Positions 55,591 through 64,000 of a stretch of DNA of 64,000 nt are shown here, piece after piece. Position numbers and translations under genes: made by a program. The DNA is from Vibrio rotiferianus CAIM 577 = LMG 21460. GTDB taxonomy: Bacteria > Pseudomonadota > Gammaproteobacteria > Enterobacterales > Vibrionaceae. A model generated the notes under the pieces. It did not search any database, had not been told where the DNA came from, and saw nothing but the letters and a program-made list of their open reading frames with translations. Position 1 is the first letter of the stretch. Each line of letters begins with the position of its first letter. The stretch covers positions 62,001 to 126,000 of the forward strand of contig NZ_APHW01000101.1 in the NCBI RefSeq assembly GCF_002741985.1. Reading direction: 5' to 3'.

Positions 55591-56001
55591 ATGTACAAAG
55601 TGGATGACTTTCGTATAGAGCGGGATCAGTTTTATGTGAAGAATGACGTCTATCCTCTATCACGAGTCCACGATATTGAAATTAAATGTCTGAGCATAAG
55701 AGAAAAGCTTTTTAAGACATTGTGTTGGATGTCTATCGCTTCCTCATTACTTTGGTTAGCGTGGGATACGAACTATCCCAATTGGTATTATTGGATAGCG
55801 CTAGCATCAGTGTTAATGGGTATTGGTTTCGGAGTTTACTTCGGTGCTAAGTACGAGCTCAGGATTGAGTTTGCTCTAAATGATGGTACTGGTTTGCACT
55901 GGGTGCCAGTTGCTAAGTGCCACAACGAACAATGTCTCGAACTGTTCGAGCGACAAGTCGCAGAGGTTCAGGCCGCTATTACCAAATATTTAATTACATG
56001 A
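55591..56001 (+). CDS. DUF6232-like membrane protein
   Basis: 136 residues from ATG at 55591, with GAGAGG upstream. The N-terminal ~45 residues are soluble (FYVKNDVYPLSRVHDIEIKC), then two close membrane helices (~40-85), then a soluble C-terminus. This resembles the DUF6232 family of uncharacterised bacterial proteins. Convergent with the flavodoxin-like gene. Confidence 0.75.
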   Translation: MYKVDDFRIERDQFYVKNDVYPLSRVHDIEIKCLSIREKLFKTLCWMSIASSLLWLAWDTNYPNWYYWIALASVLMGIGFGVYFGAKYELRIEFALNDGTGLHWVPVAKCHNEQCLELFERQVAEVQAAITKYLIT

Positions 56002-56062
56002 GTCATGGTTTTTTTGCCGAACCTGTAGCGATACTGGATCGGCAAACGCTGTTCTAGACTCG

Positions 56063-56629
56063 CTATTCTGGATGAGCTAGTCGTTTAACCAGGTGAGCCA
56101 CGCGGTGTCCTAGATAGCGCGCGGTTGCAGCATCTACTTCATGAAGTTGCCCATCTTCTGCCTTAGATACCACACCAAGCTGTGTTCCGAGGCGATTAAT
56201 TCCTTTGTCAGCAAAACCATGAGCTGAGTCTAATCCTACCCAAATCATGCCATGTTGGCTTGCCAATGTAAGAAGATACTGCAATGTCGTTGATTGGTCG
56301 CCATTCAATGCTCCTCCAGACGTGAACCCTGCGGCTACTTTGCCCGACCATCCCTGCTCACCCCAGTATTCACTGCTAGCATCAGCAAATGCTTTAAACT
56401 GCGCAGCTACGCTGCCCATGTAGGTTGGTGAACCGAATATAATGGCATCACATTGTGCAATAGACTGAAAAAGATCAGAGCTTTGGTATCGACCTGTAAT
56501 GATGTCGGTTCCCAAGATACGGTAGGAAACGACGTTTATACCTTGTGACTCGACACCGGCAGCGACTGCTTGTGCAAGTTGGCCAGTAATATTGGTATTG
56601 GTGAAGTAAACAATTGCGACTTTTGGCAT
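56063..56629 (-). CDS. WrbA/flavodoxin-like NAD(P)H quinone reductase
   Basis: 188 residues from ATG at 56629 (MPKVAIVYFTNTNITGQLAQ), with AGAAGGA upstream. The flavin-binding loops are YFTNTNITG (phosphate) and FGSPTYMGSVAAQFKAFADA. It is probably an FMN-binding oxidoreductase of the flavodoxin/WrbA group. Single gene; no partner identified. Confidence 0.87.
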   Translation of the reverse strand: MPKVAIVYFTNTNITGQLAQAVAAGVESQGINVVSYRILGTDIITGRYQSSDLFQSIAQCDAIIFGSPTYMGSVAAQFKAFADASSEYWGEQGWSGKVAAGFTSGGALNGDQSTTLQYLLTLASQHGMIWVGLDSAHGFADKGINRLGTQLGVVSKAEDGQLHEVDAATARYLGHRVAHLVKRLAHPE

Positions 56630-56780
56630 ACAATCCTTCTCATGTTTTGTCGTTAGGGGCAAGACCCGAGTGTGTTGCTTGAAAAGGATGATAAAACCTC
56701 AAGCTAGATTGAGGTCAAGAGGGGCTTTAAAAAATGCGAGGAAACAAAAAGCCGATGTATCACACCGGCTTTGGTAAAGG

Positions 56781-57380
56781 TTATTTCTGTCTACGGGTAT
56801 AAATACGAGCAGTAGGTTTTGGCTCTTCAGGTTTAGCTTTTTCTTTTGCCAGCTTTAACACCGCTTTTTGTAGCATTAGGTTGTTTGGGTAAGTGATCAG
56901 GTTACCGTTGTCGTGCTTGATCAATACATGGAACATGCGGATCTCTTGAATCTCACCGCTGATGTCTTCATCTTTGTCTACGACTTTGATGCGATCACCA
57001 ACGCGGTATGGGAAGACAAAGAAAATCAGAAAACTTGCTGTGATGTTACTGAGAATCGACCACTGTGCGATAAAGGCAACACCTAAGACCGCAAAGATCG
57101 ATGATAGGAATAGAGAGACATCGCCATACCCAATTCCGGTTACGATAGCGAAGAGTGAGGCAAACAGAAATAAAAATGCGACGTTGAAACAGCGTTGAAT
57201 AAAGCTCAAGCGTGCTTTGTTTACGCCTTTGGCTTCTGCCAAATTCAGAATCGCGCGGTTGGCAATTTTCTTTAGCAAGCGATAAGCGATCAGAATGATG
57301 ACGCCCATCAACACTTTATAACCGATAGAGCCGGCAGTGAAATACTGGCCAATTTGCTCCAAGTGCATCCAATGATTCAT
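56781..57380 (-). CDS. Small MscS-family mechanosensitive channel
   Basis: 199 residues, shorter than E. coli MscS (286). Three hydrophobic segments (residues ~20-35, 65-85, 88-128) end in the pore-type stretch SNITASFLIFFVFPYRVGDR, then a beta domain (KVVDKDEDISGEIQEIRMFH) and a basic tail. It may gate on membrane tension or act as a small-conductance relative. AT-rich gap on its left. Confidence 0.88.
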   Translation of the reverse strand: MNHWMHLEQIGQYFTAGSIGYKVLMGVIILIAYRLLKKIANRAILNLAEAKGVNKARLSFIQRCFNVAFLFLFASLFAIVTGIGYGDVSLFLSSIFAVLGVAFIAQWSILSNITASFLIFFVFPYRVGDRIKVVDKDEDISGEIQEIRMFHVLIKHDNGNLITYPNNLMLQKAVLKLAKEKAKPEEPKPTARIYTRRQK

Positions 57381-57598
57381 TTCTTCAACTCGAGAATATT
57401 AAGAAGGCGCGTGTTATAGCCGATTTTCGCTCGCAAGTAATTAACTATTTTGAAAGCTGGGAGATAATTGTGTTGGACAAATTTTGACCTGCATCTCAGT
57501 TCCAAACGTCGATGGAATTAAGCCTGATCATCGTACTGCTGGCTGCTGCTAAGCTAACTATGTAGCTCACGTGTGTGGTGTAAAGTGGAAGGGATGCG

Positions 57599-57712
57599 AT
57601 GGAAGAAGACGAAAGGGCAATCATGGGATTAGTCGCCATTGTTGGTTTTGTTCTCTTGTGGGTGTTTTTAGAAGAGTTCGCTTATTTTGGTTTAACTATG
57701 GCAAATAAATAA
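57599..57712 (+). CDS. 37-residue predicted membrane protein
   Basis: Codes for MEEDERAIMGLVAIVGFVLL and then WVFLEEFAYFGLTMANK: an acidic head, one hydrophobic helix and a short tail. GGAAGGGA precedes the ATG. It ends directly at a terminator, suggesting a real, separately expressed small protein. No family recognised; a toxin or a small membrane regulator are possible. Confidence 0.55.
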   Translation: MEEDERAIMGLVAIVGFVLLWVFLEEFAYFGLTMANK

Positions 57713-57742
57713 GCCCCGTCTGATGGGTATCAAACGGGGCTT
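57711..57742. terminator. Bidirectional terminator after lapB
   Basis: Arms AAGCCCCGT and ACGGGGCTT with a 14-base loop, between the small membrane protein gene (plus) and lapB (minus). Confidence 0.8.
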
Positions 57743-57761
57743 GCATAAAAAGCCTGTCCTG

Positions 57762-59876
57762 TTAACTAACGGCTTTTACTTTGCCTTGTTTTAAGTCATT
57801 CAGTACTTGTGCTTTTGGACCGTCAGCAATAATGCTGCCTTTCTCCATCACGATAATTCGATCAACCACATCGAGCATCGAAGTTTTGTGAGTTATCAGG
57901 ATTAAGGTTTCTGCAGGTTTTAATTGCGCCAATTGGTGTTTGATTTGCATTTCGGAGCGGTTATCCATAGCACTCGTTGGCTCATCCATAAGTAGCACTG
58001 GTGGGCGACCCAGAAATGCTCGTGCAATAGTGACTGCTTGACGCTGACCACCAGATAGCATCGCCCCACCTTCGCCAACTTGGCGTTCAAGACCCGCTGG
58101 ATCGGCTTGAGTAAATACGGTCACTCCTGCACGGTTAGCCGCATCCATAACATCTCGGTCATCTGCTAGCGGGCGCCCCAGTGTAATGTTGTCACGAATT
58201 GAGCCATAGAACAGATTGCTGTCTTGTGGAACACAACCTATGTTGCGACGTACATCGACGTGGTGGAGTTGCTCCATGTCCGTATCATCAATACGAACAT
58301 GCCCTTCAGTTGGCTTATAAAGCCCCATGATCAAGCGTTCGAGAGTCGTTTTACCTGAACCAATACGGCCTATGATTGCCACCTTTTCACCTGGATTGAT
58401 CGTCAAGCTAAGATCACGGATTGAAGCGACAGGCGCATCCGGGTAATGGAAAGTGACACGATCGAGTTCTACCTTACCTTGAATAATTGGTCGGTGAATA
58501 TAACGTTTACCTTCTTCTTGTTCATCGGGCATTTCCATCACTTGATTGATGATGGTCATCGAAGATTTTGCTTGGTTGTAACGAGTCGAGAGTAATGAAA
58601 GTTGCACTAGTGGGCCAATCGCTCGGCTACTTAACATGGTTGCAGCAATCAGACCGCCCATCGTCAAATCTCCATTGGCGATAAGATATACGCCTAAGAT
58701 GATCATCCCCACGTTACTACTTTGCTGCACAAAACCAGCCGCATTTTGGATGCTGTCTGTGATGCGGCGACTCTTGATATTCCAGTTTGCCATGTGCGCG
58801 ACCGCTTCTTCCCAGCGGTATTGAAACTGACCTTGGGCGCTTAGCAATTTAACGGTTTCTAACCCAGATAGGCTTTCAATCAAGTTGGCATATTTTTGTG
58901 AAGCAAGACGAGAGCCTTCTTCTATTGAGCGACGTAAAGGGCCTTGAATCAATAGAGAGTGGATGATGAGAATCACGACACCGACAATTGGTACGTAGAC
59001 CAAATCACCAGCCATAAGCCAAATTATTACCAAGAATAGAATCGCGAATGGTAGGTCAATCAACGCGCTTACTGTTGCAGAGGTAAAAAACTCTCGAATA
59101 GATTCGAACTCTTGTAAGTGACGAGCAAAGGCACCCACAGACGGAGGACGCGATTCCATTCGGATTCCCATGACTTTGCTAAACAGCTTAGAGGAGATAA
59201 GGATATCGGACTTTTTACCTGCTACATCGATAAAGTAGTTTCGAAGCGTTTTTAAGAGGAAGTCGAACAGGAAGACAACAAAAATACCACTAGCAAGAAC
59301 CCATAGGGTTTCAAATGCAAGGTTAGGGACCACTTTGTCATATACCAAACGGGTAAACATTGGGGCCGCAATAGCAAAGATATTGATGAGCAAAGAAGCG
59401 ATGAGAACATCGCGATAGATGCGTTTAGATTGCCACAGTGTCGACCAAAACCAGTGACCTTCTTTGGTTTTTAGTACCTCTGGAGAGCGTTCGTCATACC
59501 GAAACTGCTTTTTTACCAGAAAGTAACGACCAGTGTACTGTTCTAATAGCTCTTCTAGTGGGATTGCGATAGGCACCAAGCCACTTTCTAATGTTGTGAC
59601 TTCGGCTTCTTTTTTTTCTAAGTTAATACTGTTTAAGACGCAGGAATCGCCGCCTTTTAAAAGTAAGATGGCCGGTAAGATAAGGCTGGAGATATTCTCC
59701 AGCCCTGCACGGTTCTCTTTTGCGACAAGGCCAGCCCTTTCAGCCGCTCTAGGAAGCAAAAATGGGGTTAGCTTGCCATCGGATAACGGTAAGCCGTTGA
59801 TCAAGGCCTCTGGCGAGTTTGCTAACCCATAGTATCGGCTAACGTAGATGAGCGAGTTTAATAAAGGGTCTTTCAT
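57762..59876 (-). CDS. lapB: Type I secretion ABC transporter LapB
   Basis: 704 residues: an N-terminal C39-like domain without an obvious catalytic Cys (~1-130), six membrane helices (~150-430) and an ATPase with Walker A GRIGSGKTT, signature LSGGQRQAVTIARAF and Walker B VLLMDEPTSAMD. A C39-like domain lacking the catalytic Cys (CLD) is normal for LapB/HlyB-like exporters of RTX adhesins. It follows lapD after 11 bases and ends at a terminator, closing the lapC-lapG-lapD-lapB series. Confidence 0.94.
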   Translation of the reverse strand: MKDPLLNSLIYVSRYYGLANSPEALINGLPLSDGKLTPFLLPRAAERAGLVAKENRAGLENISSLILPAILLLKGGDSCVLNSINLEKKEAEVTTLESGLVPIAIPLEELLEQYTGRYFLVKKQFRYDERSPEVLKTKEGHWFWSTLWQSKRIYRDVLIASLLINIFAIAAPMFTRLVYDKVVPNLAFETLWVLASGIFVVFLFDFLLKTLRNYFIDVAGKKSDILISSKLFSKVMGIRMESRPPSVGAFARHLQEFESIREFFTSATVSALIDLPFAILFLVIIWLMAGDLVYVPIVGVVILIIHSLLIQGPLRRSIEEGSRLASQKYANLIESLSGLETVKLLSAQGQFQYRWEEAVAHMANWNIKSRRITDSIQNAAGFVQQSSNVGMIILGVYLIANGDLTMGGLIAATMLSSRAIGPLVQLSLLSTRYNQAKSSMTIINQVMEMPDEQEEGKRYIHRPIIQGKVELDRVTFHYPDAPVASIRDLSLTINPGEKVAIIGRIGSGKTTLERLIMGLYKPTEGHVRIDDTDMEQLHHVDVRRNIGCVPQDSNLFYGSIRDNITLGRPLADDRDVMDAANRAGVTVFTQADPAGLERQVGEGGAMLSGGQRQAVTIARAFLGRPPVLLMDEPTSAMDNRSEMQIKHQLAQLKPAETLILITHKTSMLDVVDRIIVMEKGSIIADGPKAQVLNDLKQGKVKAVS

Positions 59877-59887
59877 CCTTAACCTTT

Positions 59888-61801
59888 TTAATCTTTATCA
59901 ACGATGAAGCCTTGGAATACTTCAACAAAATGTTCAGTTAGGAAATCTAGCTGAATTTGTGTTTCCACACGTGATGCAATCGTTGTGATGCCCAAGTTAT
60001 GTGCGGTGCGAGAAATTGAAGTCAAAGTGAATTTCTGTTTCTCATCATGTAAGTTATGAGTGAATAAGTAATCTAGCTTCACATACCCAGGGCGGAACTC
60101 TTGAATGTAATCCAGTGATTGGAAGTTACGTCCATAGTTATCAACACCAAACTCGGCGCCCGCTTGGCGAATGGCATTACATAGCAGCGCAGTGTGGTGT
60201 GGGTGTTCAACAAAACAGTCTTCAGGTATCTCAAAGTGTAGCATTGACGCTGCTTTGGTATGCTTCTCCAGAATACTGGTTGTCCAACGAATAAAGGACG
60301 GTTGAGCCAAGCTGCTTTGTGCAATGTTGATGGCAACAGGATCCGTGAGTTCTCCGCTTTCTAGCATCGAAATCATGGATTCGATGACGTATTGGTCGAA
60401 GATATTAGTTGCTTCAAGCTGCTCTAATGCAAACAGATATTGGTTCGCACGGTAAGTCTCACCATCTTTTTCAATGCTAGAGAACACCTCTTTATGGAAG
60501 ACTTTACCCCAAGAGTTCTTCGCTTCTTGAAAACGGAATTTGATCCAACCGCTATGAATCGCTTCTTCTACCAGAGCTTTCCATTGCTGTTTACCCATCA
60601 AGCTTGATGCGCTATCACTAGCGATGAAGCCGTAAGCTTTGTCTGGTTCTGACTTCGCTTTTGACAGCGCATTGTCCACCATAGACATAACTTCTGTTCT
60701 GGTTTTCTCTTCTTTACTGTGTGCTACACCCAGAGAGGCTTTCGGCTTAGCCATGCCTGTAGGGTCAGTATTTAGGCCATTCACACAGTTCATGATGCTA
60801 TCAGCCATTAGACGTAGTTCGCTTTCATCCATGTGTGGGAATAGCAAACCAAACTCATCACTAGATAAACGTGCGATTGTCGCTCCTGGGACATCAATAG
60901 TGTTCTTCAAACGCTGAGAAAGTTCTTTTACATGCGCATCTGCACGTTGGTAGTCCTTCGTTTCGTAGATATCACCAATGTACTCTGCATGTAGCAAGGC
61001 GATACCACCTTGAGTTTGTTCTGCGAGCCATTGGTCTACTTGGTTAATGTAGAACGAACGGTTACCCAGTTTTGAAATTGGATCTAGGTAGGCTTGAGCA
61101 CGCAGACGTTGGGCTTCTTTGGCTTGCTCTTTAAAAGAAAGCTCAATTTGCGCAGACATGGTATTAATACCATCAACAACGGCAATCAGATCTTTTGTCT
61201 TAGGACGTTTTAGCGGGTCACCAAACTGATTGTTAGCGATCTCATGCATCTTCTTCACAATTGCATCGAGCGGCTTTAATGAGCGGCGTAAGATGTAAGA
61301 GATAGAGATTAGACCCGCTAGGAAAATTAAACCAAAGGCGCTTAGTAGACGAATAAACCCTTGCCACAGCTGCTCGTAAGCCGCACCTGGGTGGCTGATG
61401 ATTTCAACTTCGGCTAACTGCATCCAGCCACTGGTTACCACACGCTTATCATGGATAGCTTTAAAGAGGTTTAGATCGATAAACCATTGTGGTACTGAGG
61501 TTGGTTTTACTGGGTACGAGCGTACGATTTGATAGTCTGAATCTAGCGCTGTTAAACGCACTACCGAATAGGTACTGCCGTCGAACAAAGCGTTGATTAC
61601 TGACTCTACGGCAACCTTATCCTTGTTCTGTAGATAAGGTGCAAGAGCGAGACCTACCGTATTAATGGTATTGTTGACCTCTGAACGTTGCTGTTGCTCT
61701 AAGCTGTTACGAGTAGTGTTGAATTCGATTACGAATACTGATGTCATCAAGAGTATAAAGACCGTAACCATTCCCACTACAAGTTTCTTATAAAGGGTCA
61801 T
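59888..61801 (-). CDS. lapD: c-di-GMP receptor LapD
   Basis: 637 residues: a membrane helix, a periplasmic LapD/MoxY-type sensor (~25-150), a second helix, HAMP, a degenerate GGDEF (LSSDEFG) and a degenerate EAL domain, so it should bind but not make or degrade c-di-GMP. LapD holds the protease LapG when c-di-GMP is high, keeping the adhesin on the surface. It follows lapG by 5 bases. Confidence 0.93.
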   Translation of the reverse strand: MTLYKKLVVGMVTVFILLMTSVFVIEFNTTRNSLEQQQRSEVNNTINTVGLALAPYLQNKDKVAVESVINALFDGSTYSVVRLTALDSDYQIVRSYPVKPTSVPQWFIDLNLFKAIHDKRVVTSGWMQLAEVEIISHPGAAYEQLWQGFIRLLSAFGLIFLAGLISISYILRRSLKPLDAIVKKMHEIANNQFGDPLKRPKTKDLIAVVDGINTMSAQIELSFKEQAKEAQRLRAQAYLDPISKLGNRSFYINQVDQWLAEQTQGGIALLHAEYIGDIYETKDYQRADAHVKELSQRLKNTIDVPGATIARLSSDEFGLLFPHMDESELRLMADSIMNCVNGLNTDPTGMAKPKASLGVAHSKEEKTRTEVMSMVDNALSKAKSEPDKAYGFIASDSASSLMGKQQWKALVEEAIHSGWIKFRFQEAKNSWGKVFHKEVFSSIEKDGETYRANQYLFALEQLEATNIFDQYVIESMISMLESGELTDPVAINIAQSSLAQPSFIRWTTSILEKHTKAASMLHFEIPEDCFVEHPHHTALLCNAIRQAGAEFGVDNYGRNFQSLDYIQEFRPGYVKLDYLFTHNLHDEKQKFTLTSISRTAHNLGITTIASRVETQIQLDFLTEHFVEVFQGFIVDKD

Positions 61802-61806
61802 GTTTC

Positions 61807-62490
61807 TTACTCGTCATAGTTAATAATAGGTTTGTTTAAGTGCAACTTACGCTCGCGCGAACGTAAGTCATTCCAAAGGCTCAAACGTGATGATTTCCCG
61901 GCGAGTTCACCGTTACTGCCTGCAGATTTCATCAACCAAAGGTTTGAACCGTTAAAACTGTAAATCGGTAGCAAGTCGCTACGTTTGGAGGCTTTGACTA
62001 CTTCTGGATTTATATTGTCCAAAATCAAAGGCTCTGAGCTTTGTGTTGGGTAATACGCGAGAACCATATGGAACTGATTCAGTTCAATGGCTTTAACGTA
62101 CACCAAGCGCATTTTTGAATCAGGAACACCCAATTCAAGCAATGAGAAATACTTGGCGATGGTAAAATCTTCACAATCTCCGGCGCTACTACCTAAGAAC
62201 TCTAAAGGTGTTGCCCAGTAGTCTTTTTTCCCCCAAAGCTTTATATCATCGACAAAATACATTTGGTTGAAAAAATCATTGACTCCCGTCAGTTTTTCTT
62301 GAGTAGTAAGGTGTTGGTATAACTCAATGTTTTCCCGCCATGTTTTAACACGTAAGCCCGCTCTTTCACCGTAGGTGTTGGTGACCGCGTTTATCCATTT
62401 CTGCTCAAGTGGGCTCTGGGCTCCTCCGGGAAGAGCGAGCAAACTTAAACTCAACAGAACGCTAACTTTACGCTTTAAATTCAGTGGCAT
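61807..62490 (-). CDS. lapG: Periplasmic adhesin protease LapG
   Basis: 227 residues with a signal peptide (VSVLLSLSLLALPGGAQ). The transglutaminase-like Cys-His-Asp triad is visible as GDCEDFTIAKYFSLLE, NQFHMVLAYY and LILDNINPEV. LapG cuts the N-terminal anchor of large adhesins and needs calcium. Five bases before lapD. Confidence 0.93.
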   Translation of the reverse strand: MPLNLKRKVSVLLSLSLLALPGGAQSPLEQKWINAVTNTYGERAGLRVKTWRENIELYQHLTTQEKLTGVNDFFNQMYFVDDIKLWGKKDYWATPLEFLGSSAGDCEDFTIAKYFSLLELGVPDSKMRLVYVKAIELNQFHMVLAYYPTQSSEPLILDNINPEVVKASKRSDLLPIYSFNGSNLWLMKSAGSNGELAGKSSRLSLWNDLRSRERKLHLNKPIINYDE

Positions 62491-62583
62491 AATCGATATA
62501 CATCACAACTGTTATCACGATCAATGTTCGTCATTGAGAACTTACTTAATTTGAGCTCGTTGATCGGATCTTTGCTTCGATGC

Positions 62584-63975
62584 TTACTCCTTTAATGCGT
62601 TATTTTTTGCGCTCAAAATTGGCTTCAATAGGTACTCCAATACTGTTCGCTTGCCTGTGATGATATCAACAGACGCGGTCATACCTGGAATAATTGGCAG
62701 ATCGGCACCCTTACCAAAATTGGTTTTATCAGTACGTACGCGGACGATATAAAAGCTATTCCCTTCTTCGTCCTGAGTAGTGTCTGCACTGATGTGTTCG
62801 AGTACCCCTTCTAAGCCTCCATATTTAGTGAAGTCATAAGCGGTGAACTTAACGATGGCGTGCAAATCTGGACGTAAGAATGCAATATCTTGAGGGGCGA
62901 TTTTTGCTTCCACCAACAAAGTATCTTCGGTTGGAACGATTTCTACAATGTCCATACCGGGTTGAATAACCCCGCCAACCGTATTGACGTTTAACGTTTT
63001 GATCGTGCCTGTTACAGGGGATACGACGATAGTCCGGTTAACACGGTCTTCTAACCCAACCGCAGATTCAACCAACGCTGACAACTGATCTTGAGTTTTA
63101 TTGAGTTTCTCTTGTTGCTCCGAACGAAACTTAAGTGCCACATCTATCCGGTTCAACATTGCCTCTTTGATCGAAGATTTGATCACCGGCATTTTTAGTT
63201 CGCTCGATGTCATTTCACGGCGAGACTCGTTGACTTGACGCTGTAGTTTCAATAGCTCAATACGTGGAACGACGCCTTCATCAGCAAGAGGTTTCGTGAT
63301 ATCCAGCTCTTTCTTGGCAAATGAGTAACTCTGACGCAAGTTGCGCACACGAGCTTCGATCTCAACGAGATCTTGCTGTTTCTGTTTTACCTGTTGATCA
63401 ATGACCGATAATTGGTTGCGCAGGTTGTCTAGATCTTCACGGTACTCCGCTTTTTGGCGTTGAGTCAGTTTTGGCTGGTTTTCTTCTAATGTCGGTGGGA
63501 AGGTCAGTTTTCCGTAATCAAGCAGAACGCTTTTCTCCCAATCCTTTTCATCAAACTCTCGATTTACTTCGACACTGCTAATAGAGGCGGAGAGCTGCAA
63601 AACTGACGCGGTTAAGTTAGCCACTTGCTGTTCTCGTTCACGAAAGTCAGAGCGAAAACGCGTGTCATCAATCAAAAGCAATTGCTGACCTTTTTCGACT
63701 TGTTGGCCTTCTTTGACAAGGATCTCTTTAACTAAGCCACCTTCTAAGTTTTGCACGACTTGTATTTGCGATGAAGGAATGACTTTTCCCTGACCAACCG
63801 TGACTTTGTCAATCTCTGCCCAAGATGCCCAGCCAATTGCAGCAGCGAAAAAAAGCAACATTACCCAAAGCATTAAACGGGCACTACTTGGTGTGTTGAG
63901 AAGCAATGCTGCGGTCTTGTCGTCAACAAAATCCAACTCTTCGTTGCTGAGTTTGTTGTAGTTATCTCGGCTCAT
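62584..63975 (-). CDS. lapC: HlyD/LapC-type membrane fusion protein
   Basis: 463 residues with an N-terminal anchor (~32-52), lipoyl halves (VQNLEGGLVKEILVKEGQQV and VVSPVTGTIKTLNVNTVGGV) around a long coiled coil (~100-300), and a C-terminal part ending with EYLLKPIL. It links the LapB exporter to the outer-membrane channel. First gene of the visible lap series; the channel and adhesin genes are not in this window. Start ATG at 63975, 25 bases from the window end. Confidence 0.93.
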   Translation of the reverse strand: MSRDNYNKLSNEELDFVDDKTAALLLNTPSSARLMLWVMLLFFAAAIGWASWAEIDKVTVGQGKVIPSSQIQVVQNLEGGLVKEILVKEGQQVEKGQQLLLIDDTRFRSDFREREQQVANLTASVLQLSASISSVEVNREFDEKDWEKSVLLDYGKLTFPPTLEENQPKLTQRQKAEYREDLDNLRNQLSVIDQQVKQKQQDLVEIEARVRNLRQSYSFAKKELDITKPLADEGVVPRIELLKLQRQVNESRREMTSSELKMPVIKSSIKEAMLNRIDVALKFRSEQQEKLNKTQDQLSALVESAVGLEDRVNRTIVVSPVTGTIKTLNVNTVGGVIQPGMDIVEIVPTEDTLLVEAKIAPQDIAFLRPDLHAIVKFTAYDFTKYGGLEGVLEHISADTTQDEEGNSFYIVRVRTDKTNFGKGADLPIIPGMTASVDIITGKRTVLEYLLKPILSAKNNALKE

Positions 63976-64000
63976 TACATTCCTTGTTTTATAAAGAATA

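Noticed and set aside
61950..61970. TTAAAACTGTAAA as a possible parS2 site
   Set aside because: Two mismatches in the core; inside lapG.
1..64000. tRNA, rRNA, CRISPR arrays and insertion sequences
   Set aside because: Looked for by eye; no convincing cloverleaf, rRNA-like sequence, repeat-spacer array or transposase was seen.

Overview
The window looks like the replication-origin region of the second chromosome of a Vibrio, probably of the Harveyi clade (V. parahaemolyticus and relatives). The basis is an RctB initiator (42.7-44.7 kb), an RctB-type origin with six evenly spaced ATGATCA iterons and one DnaA box (44.7-45.6 kb), a ParA2/ParB2 pair (45.9-48.1 kb), and nine copies of a palindrome matching the chromosome II parS2 consensus of V. 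cholerae. The species cannot be fixed from sequence alone. No rRNA, tRNA, CRISPR array or insertion sequence was recognised.

Layout. 0-3.3 kb: the start of a urease operon (ureD, ureA, ureB and a ureC cut by the window edge), all on the minus strand. 3.3-11 kb: an AT-rich, probably acquired stretch with two paralogous AraC-type regulators (one broken at a run of eight G), a TrkH potassium transporter followed by an unrecognised Cys-cluster protein, and several orphan genes. 11-17 kb: two near-duplicate gltS genes flanking a GntR/ABC transporter operon and an RNA methyltransferase. 17.5-22.8 kb: housekeeping and accessory genes (hexapeptide acetyltransferase, two putative metalloproteases, a chemoreceptor, PpiB). 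22.8-29.4 kb: a compact seven-gene minus-strand set joining a LytTR two-component system to an outer-membrane protein, a LolA-like carrier, a FtsX-type permease, a LolD-type ATPase and a secreted protein. 29.5-32.6 kb: a LysR regulator divergent from a HlyD/DUF2955 efflux pair. 32.9-39.5 kb: a second RodA, YebC-family YeeN, a hybrid histidine kinase frameshifted at a G8 run, a solute-binding protein and a NADAR-RibA fusion. 39.8-42.1 kb: a probably Fur-controlled pair of oligopeptide-type ATPases, the second frameshifted at another G8 run. 42.1-42.7 kb: twin putative small RNAs downstream of rctB. 42.7-51.2 kb: origin, partition genes, tmcA and a gene-free parS2 cluster. 51.2-57.7 kb: a FapA/DUF342 protein, a CatB-type chloramphenicol acetyltransferase, a LysR regulator, gene remnants, a flavodoxin-like protein, an MscS-like channel and a 37-residue membrane protein. 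57.8-64 kb: the lapC-lapG-lapD-lapB system for c-di-GMP-controlled retention of a type I secreted adhesin.

How the parts work together. RctB, its iterons, the phased TGAT unwinding-type tract, ParA2/ParB2 and the parS2 sites form one replication and segregation unit. LapB and LapC would export a large adhesin that LapG cleaves unless LapD, bound to c-di-GMP, sequesters LapG; the adhesin itself is not in the window. Three genes are broken at runs of exactly eight G/C, which is either a homopolymer sequencing artefact or slipped-strand variation and should be settled first.
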